A model generated the notes under the pieces. That model searched no databases, was not told the DNA's origin, and was given only the letters and a program-made list of their open reading frames with translations. Positions 34,524-45,334 of a stretch of 64,000 bases of DNA are shown in pieces. Origin of the DNA: Acanthamoeba sp. SK_2022b (Eukaryota; Discosea; Longamoebia; Acanthamoebidae); NCBI GenBank assembly GCA_027943245.1, contig JANDJZ010000117.1:1-64000 (forward strand), read 5' to 3'. How positions within the stretch are numbered: position 1 is the first letter of the stretch; every line of letters starts with the position of its first letter. A program made the translations under genes and the position numbers.

Positions 34524-34618
34524 ACATCTCAGCCTGCTACTGTACATACCAACAAACAATGGAGCCTTGTAATCAATCGTGAAGCGGGTGTAATTCTTTC
34601 TGCGCAGAGAGTACAGCA

Positions 34619-34625
34619 TATAAAT
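34619..34625 (+). promoter_or_regulatory. TATA-like element upstream of rhodanese gene
   Basis: TATAAAT about 270 bases before the first rhodanese ATG. The spacing would require a long leader or an unseen 5' intron; the intervening T-rich run (34736-34756) resembles a polypyrimidine tract. Weak call. Confidence 0.3.
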
Positions 34626-34895
34626 GAGGGCTTGACGACTAAATTAAACTGGGGAAGCAACTGCCGGGGCCTGTTCTCTGTGGTCTTGGACGCCTTTGCT
34701 GTTCCTCTTCTTCTCCACCCAGCCTACCCCCGTTATTTTTTTTTATTTTTTTTTTGCATCCAAAAATTTGGCGGACAAGGTTTTGTTTGTTTTTATTTGT
34801 GTGCCACGGATGCAGCGAACCTTCGCCTTGGCCTCTCGGTCTTCCCTCGCTACCGGCGGTTCTGTCCGACCAGGTGCCCCTCCGGATCATTTTTT

Positions 34896-35620
34896 ATGAA
34901 TTCTCTACTCTACGCCGGATTAATCATGTTCCGGTCAAGTCGTCAATCAAAAGAGCAGAAACGTGAACCTCATTTGAGCGTCGCGCCAGGTGGTGCCCAC
35001 TGCGCCGCTCGACTGGTGGCGGGTGGGTTCGGTCGCTTCTTTTCAACTGCGCCGACGCCCGAAACGCCTGCCTTTGGCGTCCTGCAGGCGTCCGAAGCCA
35101 AGGCCCACCTGTCCGACTTTGACCTCGTACGTGGCTGCCACTCATTGTCGTTCGACACGACCAGACGTGGCGCTGAGCATCGCGCCGTGGTTTGTGTGTA
35201 GTTGCTGGACGTACGAGAGCCCGACGAGTGGGCCGCCGGCGTTATCGGGACACCCAAGACCATCACTCTGGGTGCCTTTCTCTATGAACCACCTCTCTGT
35301 GCCCGGTCCACACTTTGCTGACCTGGCTTGCCTCCATCTCAGGCCGTGTCATGCGAGATGTTGGCACCGAAGAGTTGCAAGGCCTCAAGAGCAAGAAATT
35401 GCTTGTCTACTGTCGTTCGGGTAAGCATGTATGCACGGCACACGCAAGTCCCAGCTGTCCGCTCACCCTCTCTACATTACACTGGGCAGGCGTGCGGTCG
35501 GCGGTGGCGTGCGGGGTGTTGGCCAAGAACGGGTTCGAGGTGACCAATCTGGCCGGCGGCTTCCGCGGCTGGCGCGAGGCCAACGACGCGAACGCCAACA
35601 ACACTCCCACAAAGGCGTAG
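34896..35620 (+). CDS. Single-domain rhodanese (sulfurtransferase), probably mitochondrial
   Basis: Transfers sulfane sulfur through a persulfide on its active-site cysteine. Four exons (34896-35126, 35202-35271, 35343-35420, 35490-35620) give 169 aa, or 159 aa from the in-frame ATG at 34926. Family features: LLDVREPDEWAAGVIGT, LLVYCRSGVRSAVACGVL with the catalytic Cys heading the CRSGVRS loop, and the C-terminal LAGGFRGWREAN. The leader is basic and contains LVAGGFGRFFSTAP, which looks like a mitochondrial presequence with its cleavage region. Which ATG is used is undecided, and an additional 5' exon is possible. Confidence 0.85.
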
Positions 35621-35693
35621 ATCAACTCGCGCGTGTTGTTTTGCTGCGCACTTGCGCTAGGCTCACTTGGGTGCTGTACTGCATTACAAGAGA

Positions 35694-36530
35694 TCACTCC
35701 TTCTTCGCCGCAGTCATGAGGCCGTAGGGATCGGTGGCCAGGAAGCGCTTGACGCGCTCTCTGTCCTGGATGGCGTTGTAGTAGGCCGTGAGCGCGGGAA
35801 ACGACTCCAGGGCCTCGCCGGCCCTCCGCTGGACGCTCTGTAGGATCGTGAACAGGGCTGCATCTGCGTAGCTCAACTGTGTAGAGTGTAGTATGAGAAA
35901 GAAAGACGGCCAACAAGCGCAAGGTCAGGCAAAGGTCGGGCACGCACTTGATTGCCCACAAGGAAGCCATTGTTGCCGTTCTTCTCCAGCAAGGCGTTCA
36001 TGTAACCGAGCTGGACGGGGAGGTACTCCTTGATCAACTTCTCCGTCTCGCTCTTAGCCTGCTCGGCCGGCATGGCGAGAACGGACACGAAGTGGTTGAT
36101 GATGTCGCTCACGCCCTCGTAGGCGACGTCGATCAGCGCAGCCTCACGGTCGCTGGTCCCCGCGTAGCCGAGCTTCTTGCCCAAGTAGCGCACGATGGCT
36201 CCGCTCTGCACCAGCGTCAAGCCAGGCTCCTCGTACAGCGGCACCTGACCAAAAGCCAGCTTGCCTGCCAGGAGGGGAGGTAGAAGTGAGACTTATGCTG
36301 GTGTGGAGTTGTGGGTTGTAGTGGCTGCATGCACCGGTGGCGAGGAGGATGGGCTTCTGGTTGGGCCAGTCAGCGAGGCTCACATAGTCATAATCGGCTC
36401 CAGCGTCCTCCAGCAAAAGACGAGCCACCTTGGCCCGCCCGCCAGTCGGGAAGTAGGTCAAGGTGGGCTTGGTCACGGCCCGTTCGGGGCAGAAGGAAGG
36501 AGGAAGTGATGTCGACGATGTATTCTCCAT
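35694..36530 (-). CDS. Glutathione S-transferase (sigma/alpha-like)
   Basis: Cytosolic glutathione-conjugating enzyme. Three exons (36530-36335, 36264-35948, 35876-35694) give 231 aa. The N-terminal thioredoxin-like domain has LTYFPTGGRAKVARLLLEDAG, where the Tyr after the first strand is the expected catalytic residue, then LAFGQVPLYEE (cis-Pro) and the glutathione-contacting QSGAIVRYLGKKL. The helical domain includes FLVGNQLSYADAALFTIL and ends AALTAYY-type packing before KRFLATDPYG. The leader of about 18 aa before the first strand is longer than usual. It is divergent from the TM-C2-PH-SMP gene, sharing about 360 bases of upstream DNA. Confidence 0.9.
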
Positions 36531-36849
36531 TCTCGTGCTCTGGGAGAGCCCCCAGAAGTACATTATGCAGCACCAATATGCTCCTTATTGTGGGACATTG
36601 TAGGCCGCCAATTGGCCCGATCTTCTGCCCACGACACCACCACTGGGGGGAAAGCGTGCAGCAAATCGCCGGCTTCGGACTATTTCGGACCGGCGGCAAC
36701 ATTCTCGTTGCACAGCAACATAGCTTTTTCAATATAGCTTTTGGTCCTTCCTTGATTCAATCTGCGCAACTGTACGACTGCACACCTCAGAAAGTGGGGC
36801 AAGAGCCTCGCAACGCGACAAAGAAGCGTCTCAATTTGCAATAGACACC

Positions 36850-36871
36850 TATCGATTCGATTTAATCGATA
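36850..36871. promoter_or_regulatory. Perfect inverted repeat upstream of SMP-protein start
   Basis: TATCGATT (36850-36857), a 6-base spacer, then AATCGATA (36864-36871): a perfect 8-bp palindromic pair 19 bases before the ATG at 36890. It could be a dimeric factor site or a leader hairpin. Confidence 0.4.
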
Positions 36872-36889
36872 AGGACGGCCTGAGGGGAG

Positions 36890-38295
36890 ATGGGACCCAT
36901 CGGCTTCGTGGTGGTGTTTCTGACGGGCTTGGTGATGGGCCTCTTCGGGATGATAACCTTCGTCGTCGCCATCCTCGTACTGCCGCTGCCCAACAGAAAA
37001 AAGATTGAGAATGAAAACGAGAAGGGAGCAACCGCCACTTCGACTAATTCCATTACCGACTCAGCCTCTTCATCCATTGCCTCTTCGCTCGGCTCCGTGC
37101 CTGTCGTCGTGGGTGGCATCATCTCAGGCCCTGGTACCATTTCATTTTAATCCCATCTCATCTTTTTAATGATTTGATTTATTAAAAATAAAATAAAAAC
37201 AATTCATCTTATTATTTTTTTATTCTCTATTTTTGTGGTATAGGCTTGGACCCCACCTTTCCCGACGTGAGGGCGAGCCGGCACCCCTTTCCCGAGGAGA
37301 ACCGCCCTGCCGAGACCTCGTACGCCTTCTTCTTGTGCAGTTTGCGTGTGTGTGGGCGTGTGTCCTTACGTTTAGGTGTCTCTATGCGGCGAGACAGAAA
37401 GGAAAGTAACGCGACTGCGCCGTGTGCGCTGCCATCGATGCCGCTCAACCAGTACGTGCAGTCGATCATGGCCGCCGCCACGCAGCGGGCCAAGCTGCCG
37501 GGGCTCCCCAAGCGACCACCCTCGACACGTTCGATCTCCATTCGCTCGATCACCTCCTCCTCCTCCTCGTCCGTTCGCAGCTCGTCGCACTCTCGGCCGC
37601 TCAAGAGCCGCTCAAGAGCCGCCAGTCCGACCTCAACTCAGACGTACATCCACCTCCCCATGGTCTTGCTGTTGCATTTAAAATTAATTTAATTTTTGAT
37701 TTAATTTAATTGTCTGACTCCGATTCTCTCTTTGACGCAAAGCACTCGTTGGAGCGAACGGTCTCCATGAAGAGACAGCTCGCCGACTTCGCCTCGGGTA
37801 CGTCGTCACTCACGGCCAACCTTGTGGCGTCCACTCGAATCGCTCGACCACTCGCGCGCTCCACACGTCTGATGCCTTCTCCTCCCCACAGAGGGTGGCT
37901 TCTCCGCCATCGCCGAGGAGCCCATCGACGACTATCGCTACGCGCTTCACGTCAAGGTCGAATCGGCGCAGGGGCTCGTCGGCGCCAACAAGAACGGTGT
38001 CGACTCGCCTCATCTTATCTGGTTGGTCGACGAGTTGCTCATCGCGCGTGGCGCGTCTCTCTGTCATTTTTACGCGACAACAGGGCTGTCCGATCCGTTC
38101 TGTAAGCTGCGGCTCGGCGGCCAGCGTGTCCGGACGCGATACGTGGCACAGAGCGTGGATCCCGTGTGGAACGAGACGTTCTCGCTAAACGTCAACGATC
38201 CCGAGGAGGACACGCTCCTGCTCGAGCTCTTTGACCACGAGAAAGTGGGCAACAACAAGCCGCTCGTACCGACCCTTCTTGTGTGTGGTGTGTGT

Positions 38296-38365
<70 letters not shown>

Positions 38366-41300
38366 GCAATCGAGGACTCACGATCCGTCTAACGCGGCCG
38401 TGGTTATGCATAGGGCTCGGCGTTCATTCCTCTAAAGTGCTTGGTGCGAGGCAACGCCGTGACGCAGACCGCGAAGCTCGGTGGCATTGCCAGGCGAAAC
38501 ACGGAGGACATCCCCGCCACTGGTGCGCCTCCCTCTCTTATCTGCTACAAAAAAGAGCAAACGTGTTGTGTGTTGTGTGTTGGCTTCATTTCTCACGCGA
38601 CACACGACTCATGCGCGTGTTGGCAGGCACGATCACCATCCGAATGATGTTGACGGACCCGTGGGCCGAGGGCGAGGTCTCGGGCGAAGCCAGCGCCAAA
38701 AAGTCGAAACTGCTGCGGAAGCTCGACCGCAAGGAGGAGAAGGAGAAGCTGCGCGAGGAGAAGGAGAAGTTGCGCGAGGAGAAGGAGAAGCTGCGCGAGG
38801 AGAAGGAGCGTTCCAAGAGCGCCTCGCTGGGCCACATGCCTCCGCCCAACACCACCACTCGTACGCCGCCACACCACCATCCGTGCTATGCTCTTGCGTG
38901 TGAGTGGCTCATCGTCGCACATCTCACAACCTCTCACCACACATTGCAGTGAACGGCAACAACATCGACCTCTCGCCGTACCTGAAAATGAACGAGGTTT
39001 GCCTTTGCTCCCCCCTCCCTCTCCTCCTCCCCATTGGTCTGTGCCAGCGACTCATCGCGGGGCGTCGTTTTCGTTTTTTGTCGGTCATCAGGAGCCGATC
39101 AAGGAGGGCATGCTGGAGATCAAGGCGCTGGGCATCTGGCACAAGCGATGGTTCGTCCTCTATCAAAACGGAATCCTCGCCTACCACAAGCCCAACAAGG
39201 TCACACGTCCACCTCGCACTTGTGCACATGCACGTCTCGAACGAAAACATTTTTGTTATATTTACTTTACTTTACTTTATTTTTTAATTAATTTATTATT
39301 TTTGAAATGCAGAAGGACGAGCCTCTCGGCGACTGCTACGGGCTGGTGGTCCTGGCCAGGTGCCGCACGATCGTGTCCCAGAAGAACAGGAAGCATGAGG
39401 TAAAGGGGAGATCTCGCCTATGCTGTCGTTGTCGCGTCGTTGCCGGCGTTCGGTGAATGCAACGAGCGCGTTCTCACGCTCCCCCCCCCCCGCGGGCGTT
39501 CAGGAGCGGATCGAGATCGAGCACGCGGAGAAGAAGCCCATCTTCAGCACTCACTCGCTGACGGGCAAGAAGCTCACGTCGGCCCTGGCGCACCACCGGG
39601 GCAAGGGGCACGCCTGCACGCTCCGCGTGACCAGCAGCGAGGATACCCAACGTGCGCTCGCGCTCCCCCGTCTCCCCGACTTTCGCTCAGCCATTCGACT
39701 CACGCGCGCGTGTGCTGTGTTATGTGTTGTCTGTCTTCCGTGCATTCCTTTCATTCCATCGAACCTCACAGGCTGGCTGCTTGCTCTGCGGTTCGCCGCC
39801 AAGGAGTCGGTGCGTCCATCGATGTCGACAGCAAACGTGAAAGCTCGCTAAGCTTGCCCTCCACCCTGCCTCTCTCTCTTTTATTTATGTCGACTGTGTA
39901 GGAAACCGATCCGCTGGGGGAGGGAGCGGTGACCAGCAACGACGACGGCACGTCGACGGCCGAGTCGTCGGACGTGATAACCGCCGTCGCCAGCGTGTCA
40001 GAGGACAGCAGCGACGACGACGAGGCCACCACCACCCAATCCGGGGAGGACAGCGCCAAGGCCAAGGAAACGAAGCACGAGCATCACGGCCACGAGCAGC
40101 ACCATCAGCACAGGAGAGACGAGGGCAACGGGGCGACCACCACCGCGACCACCACCGCGACCACCGCCACCGCCACCACCTCCTCGTCGACCGGCTCCGC
40201 CGCCGGAGCCAGGGAGCGGGTCTCCTTTGTGACGACGCACGGCGGCCCGCAGCACCACAGCCGCGCAAACAGCGGACCGCTGCTGCCCAATCGCCCTGCA
40301 CCAGACGAGGTAGCACTCTCCGCGTGTATGCGTGGGTGGGGGCGGGGCGTTGGGGGGGGGGGCGTGGCTCGTGAGTTGGGGAGTGACGGGGTTGCCCTGA
40401 CAGCAGGGCAAAGCCAAGGAAGCCCAGGCAGACGCCACCGTGCCTCCGAAGGAGACCAACGTGTTCGTTGCTTCGGGGGGACGACATGTGGAGGAGGGCT
40501 ACCTCAAGCTCCAAACCAAGTATGCCCGCCACCACCCACTACACTTGGCCCGATTCGCTCATTTTTATTTTTGTTTTTTAATAATTATTTTTTATCATTG
40601 TTCTTTCCCCCTTAGGAATGGCTGGGCCAAGTATTCGTTCGTCCTGTACACCAATGGCCATCTGGCCTACTTTCATCCCGACCATGTACGACTCGCATCG
40701 TGGCCGTGCGTTGAAGAATGAGTAACCGGCAATGACTTACCTTTGATTTATACATATTGGGGGGGGGGGTATGCCAGGAGGAGCCGCTGGGCTTGATTTC
40801 CCTGCACAAGTGCCAGTTGGTCACCAACCCGATCAGGGGGCGCCAGTTCACCAGCGGTGGAGCCAACCCGACAGACAAGTCCTACCGCGAGTTCCAGATC
40901 GTGAACCTGTCCGCCGAGCCCCTGTTCGTTGGCAGTCAGCCTTCACTTGGCCTGGCGACAGTGCGCAGCAAGGTACCTCCCGTTTCACGTTTATTGTGAT
41001 TATGATTATTTAGTATTAATAAATAATTCATTATTTTTGAATTTATCAATGGAATTAATCAAAATATAACAGCAGGGGCTGAGCCCGGACATGTTGGCGC
41101 GAGCAACCTACGAGGACATGCCCAGCCTCGATCGGTGCCGCCTGCGAGCCAAGAACGTCCTGTTTTTGACCCGGTGGACGACTGCCATCAAGGACGAGAT
41201 CACGCTGCAGATGGTGCGCCCTACTCCCCCTCCTCTTTCCTCCTCGTGTCGCTACGGCTGCTAAGCAGGTGAGGCCCTCTCCTCCGCTGTTGTGACAGGC

Positions 41301-43182
41301 CAGGGAGCAGCTCATTGGGCTGGACGCCTTTGGCGGAAAGGAGGAGAAGATCGACGACGATTTCCTGGGCTACGCCAACCTGATGGTTCATCGCGTATTC
41401 GAGGTATGCCCCCGCCCCCCGTCGTGCGCAGGTGTATGTGCGAATGGCGGCACACGCACGTCGATCGTAACCCAAAACTTGGTCGCACACGCGATGCTGC
41501 AGGAAATGCGCGCGTCGGTGCCCTTCAAGGACTTTGTGCTGGCCAAAGTGCGACGCAAGCTCGCGCCCGTCGCCCTCCCGCGATTCCTCGTACCTCTCTC
41601 TGCTCGAAGCTCATCTGCATTCCTTCCATTCCTCGCATTCCTGATTGCTCACGCCCAGGCTCTCTCTCATCAAGGCGCCCCTGCGAATGGAGATGGACAT
41701 GGGCGGGCCCATGCCCGCCGTGGGCAAGGGCGCCCGCTTCACGCACCTCGGCAACCAATTCGTGCGTACACCGCCACACGCACGCGCGCATTGTTTGACA
41801 CGGTTAGGTTGACTGTTACCCCCTTGCATGGCGCGTGAGCAGTTGCTGGAGATGGACATCGACTACACCGGGAACGGAATGAACTTCACGCTGGAGACGG
41901 GCATCGTCACGGGCCTCACCTCCTACGCGCCCACCATCCCCATCCGCATCCGCATTGAGGTGCTCTCCGTGCAGGGCCAGGTACCTCCCCCGTCCTACTC
42001 AATTAAATAATAATACTAATAAATACAAATACTTAAATTAATAATAATAATAATAATAATAATAACAACCACACAACAGTTATGCGTCTACGCGGGCCAG
42101 GAGCTGCAGACGCCCATCTTCGTGTGCTTCAAGTCGCGTCCCACGATCCGGCTCAACGTGCAGGTCCACATCGGCCGCGCGCTGCGGCTCGACTGGCTGC
42201 CCCACTTCCAGCAGGTCGTCTCGGCGGCCGTGGAGAAGGGCATCGAGAAGAAGCTGGTCTACCCGGCGCGCATGGAGTGCTTCATTCCCTACCCGGGCCG
42301 CAAGCTCGACGTCGACCTGGTCTCGCCCGTCCCGCGCGGGGCGGCCATGCAGGCGCCCAAGAAGAACAAGAAGATCTGGGACATCTACACCTACCTCGAC
42401 TCCAAGAAGCACCAGAAGAAGATCAAGGTCGTGGCCCAGTTCATCGACGAGGTCCTCAACAAGGCCGACTACACGCGTACCTCTCCCCTTCTCCCCTCAA
42501 GATCATTGGTAGCAATTAATAATAATAATAATAATAATTAATAGCAAGAATAACAATAATTGAAATTATTGAAAACAGGCATCAAGACGCTCTTCAGCCC
42601 GGAATGCGTGCTGTCGGGCGGGGCGGGCGGCGGCGGAGGCAAGGGCAGCTTCCAGCTGGGCGCCGGGTACGAGGGCGTGCAGGACCTGATCTCCCTCATC
42701 CACAAGACCTACCCCGGCATCGCGTACGTGACGCTCATCTCTAATTTTTATTTAAATGAAAATCATCTTAGCTTTACGAAAATATATTTTTTTAAAAATG
42801 TTTTTAATTTTTAAACAAATAAAAGCTGACGTGATCGAGTACCTTAGGTTCTACATCGAGTGCGTGCTGGTGGACGCAAACACGGTGCTGTGCCAGTTCA
42901 AGGCTCGAAGCGCGGCGAAGCCGCCAGCACCCACGAACGCCACGAGCAGTGCCGAGACCGACGCCGTCATTTTGCAGGGCTTCTTCATCAGTCGAGTTGA
43001 GAAGAGGTAAGCGTTGTGGTTCTGTGCATTCGTGTGTCTGCATTCCATTGACCGAGCGATCTGGCGTCAGGCACATCACTGAGCAACAGCATTACTGGTC
43101 ACTGACGGCCATCGAGCGACATCAGCGAGCCATTGCTGACCACTCCTCTCCCGCGAAGCATCCAATACCGCAACACTGTTAG
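36890..43182 (+). CDS. Membrane-anchored C2-PH-PH-SMP lipid-transfer protein (TEX2/Nvj2-like)
   Basis: Probable lipid-transfer tether at ER contact sites, about 26 exons. The N-terminal membrane helix is FVVVFLTGLVMGLFGMITFV. A C2 domain follows (YALHVKVESAQGLVGANKNG, LSDPFCKLRLGG, SVDPVWNETFSLNV; 37892-38522), then Lys/Glu heptads. PH1 is KEGMLEIKALGIWHKRWFVL to TQRWLLALRFAAKE (39092-39809), then a Thr/His-rich linker and PH2 EEGYLKLQTKNGWAKYSFVL (40404-40972). SMP: FLGYANLMVHRVFEEMRAS, KVRRKL, LLEMDIDYTGNGMNFTLET, RPTIRLNVQVHIG (41299-42476). The C-terminus resembles an NTF2/SnoaL fold (LFSPECVLSGG to RHITEQQHYW). Unresolved: exons between 37270 and 37643, and the 42723/42826 junction, where phase is not kept. 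TEX2 and Nvj2 share TM-PH-SMP order. Confidence 0.8.
38281..38364. repeat. (GT)n microsatellite
   Basis: Slightly impure at its start (GGTGTGTGG), then pure GT. It lies in the intron that splits the C2 domain. Confidence 0.95.
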
Positions 43183-44338
43183 CTCATCCGTCGCCCGTCG
43201 GTACAAAGCCAAGTGGTGTCGCGCTCGGTGCTTAATCCTCTGCTGACTGCCTGCCATCGGTCCCGAGGGTCTGGCGCGGCGGGGGTAAGGGGGCAAAGCA
43301 TCGAGCTTGAGGCAGCCAACACTTGGCGTGCGGGCCGCTAACATGCAGCCTCTTGTCGACGCCTCCACTGAGATCGTCACCATCACTGTCGTAGTGCCTT
43401 TGTTGATGCTGTTGATGATGCTGTTGTCAGTTGTCGAAGTCACCTCACACTGTTAAAGCCATTGCTCCTGGCTCTGAAATCTTCGACAGTGGTGCAAGTG
43501 TTGCTATCTCAGCCCCATTTCGCCAATTAGAGGGAGTCAAAGGCCACCCAAATCAAGGGCATTGGATCATGAAGGGGCAAGTCTTTCATTGTATGCACTT
43601 GTTGTTTTGCTCAGTAAGGATTGCTTCTGTGATACTGCTGACTCACACTGCCAGGGTACGTGAGGCCTCAAACAGGGCAGCCCATGGCACATCTGAGATA
43701 TTGGCCATGTATGAGGTGAATTTTTTTTGTGATTACCACTAAAATGATGGCTAACACAAAGCATGTGAAGAACTGTTGGACTTATGCCAAGAACAGAAAG
43801 ATTGGGTGCAACAAGGTGTTTTTCCTCCTCACAAACTGGAATTAGGCCTCTGTACAACATCTTTTGCAGGCACCTATACCACACCTATCTGGGCGCCAGA
43901 AAAGGATACCACAGCATGCATCAAGTGTGTGAGCATGGTTGCACCTGAGCAATGAAAAAGAGGGTGCAGTAACCACATCATGGGCCTCAGCATGAAGGGC
44001 TGGGAATGAGAAGTTGCAAAGCTGGCAAAGGACTGGAAAGCACCCACCTTCTCCCTCCGGAGGACACCAGAGCTATCTCAACCTCAAATGGTGGCTTTGT
44101 CTTGTGCCATTGGCAAACATAGGTGGCGGAAAACACGAAGAAAAACACGAAGAAAGCGTCTGTGGCCAGATTGATTTTATTAGTGCTTGGAAAAAGTATT
44201 ATTATTCGCGCTTGAGACCTGTCTCTGCTTCACGGTACTGCGCCATCTCTTATGATTTCGATTTCGTGTCCACATAATATATGCGCGTAGGAATATTTTT
44301 TTAAATTTAGTAAAATTATTCGGATAGGACGTAGAGGC
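43183..44338. other. Low-GC block with no supported gene; possible decayed mobile DNA
   Basis: Composition shifts to A/T- and CA-rich sequence unlike the flanking genes. Broken frames include EIFDSGASVAISAP, which faintly recalls the DSGA centre of retroelement proteases, but no second domain supports this. From about 44160 it becomes the AT-rich upstream region of the RGG gene. Confidence 0.4.
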
Positions 44339-45039
44339 ATGTCGAGTGCGCGAGGAGGGGAGGATCGAGGGCGTGGAGGTGGACGAGGATGGGGAGGAAG
44401 AGGAGGTCGTGGGAGAGGTGCCCATAGCCAATCGCGAGATTTTGATGCACACTCCGGAGCTCGGGGGAGAGGATGGCCGCCCCACCACCGCGGCCGAGGT
44501 GGCGGAAGAGGGGGCCGAGGAGGCGGCGAGTGGGGTATCATGACGTCACAGCCCGAACGCTTCGGTCGCACCAACAGCAAGGAGAGCGGACTGAACGCCG
44601 CGCTGATCTCTCCCTCCACCTCCGCTGCGTTCTCTTCTGCGTCGTCGTCAGCACACGCTCCGGCCGTCGTGCCGGCGACTTCGGCAGCCGACCTCGCGCG
44701 CATGCAGCATCCGAGGCGCAAGCGGAGCCTCAGCGCGACGTCCTTGCAGCGCGGGGGCGGCGGCCAGGCCGCGTTCTCGCGCCTGTTTGAGAACCTGGCG
44801 GGCTCCGGGACGGGGCGGGCGAGGAGCGGCAGCGGCAGCGGCAGCAACGTGCAGCTCAAGGCCGCCGAGCCGCGGTCCGCCTCCTCGGCATCTGGTCCGC
44901 CGCCGATCGTGAGCAGCGCCCTGGTCAAGCTGCAGAAGGTACGGCCCACGACTCTCTCAGTCTCTCATCTCCTTATCTCACACGACACACACACGACACA
45001 CACGACACACACGACACACACGACACACACGACACACAC

Positions 45040-45116
<77 letters not shown>

Positions 45117-45334
45117 CACACACACACACATCACATCACATCACACACACATCACACACACATCACACACACATCGCACATCACACACACACACACATCA
45201 CACACATCACACAAGGCGCACGCACATGAAAGGGTCAGCTGATGTGAAAGAGGTTTGCGCAGGTGAGCGAAGGCCACTACCCGGGAGTATCGGGGGACAC
45301 GTATTCGTTGGACATGTGTAACTCCATGCTATAG
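44339..45334 (+). CDS. RGG-rich, probably RNA-binding small protein
   Basis: Two exons (44339-44938, 45263-45334) give 223 aa. The N-terminus is a dense RGG/RGR box (RGRGGGRGWGGRGGRGRG and repeats to about residue 60), typical of RNA-binding and arginine-methylated proteins. The remainder is Ser/Ala-rich with one small predicted helix (FSRLFENLAG); no RRM or KH domain. The intron is almost all ACACG/AC microsatellite. Exon 2 overlaps on the opposite strand the last exon of the RNA ligase gene, so the two genes are convergent and antisense-overlapping at 45277-45334. Exon 2 is inferred only from splice signals and phase. Confidence 0.5.
44979..45215. repeat. (ACACG)n / (AC)n / (ACATCAC) compound repeat
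   Basis: Three related simple-repeat types in succession, filling the single intron of the RGG gene and lying just downstream of the RNA ligase stop codon. Confidence 0.95.

Noticed and set aside
43470..43540. Retroelement protease active site (DSGAS string)
   Set aside because: A single five-residue match without a flanking Gag, integrase or reverse transcriptase context is not enough.
44230..44949. Minus-strand Pro/Arg/Leu-rich frame as a continuation of the RNA ligase gene into a PARP catalytic domain
   Set aside because: No WGR or ART motif is present; it is the shadow of the plus-strand RGG exon.
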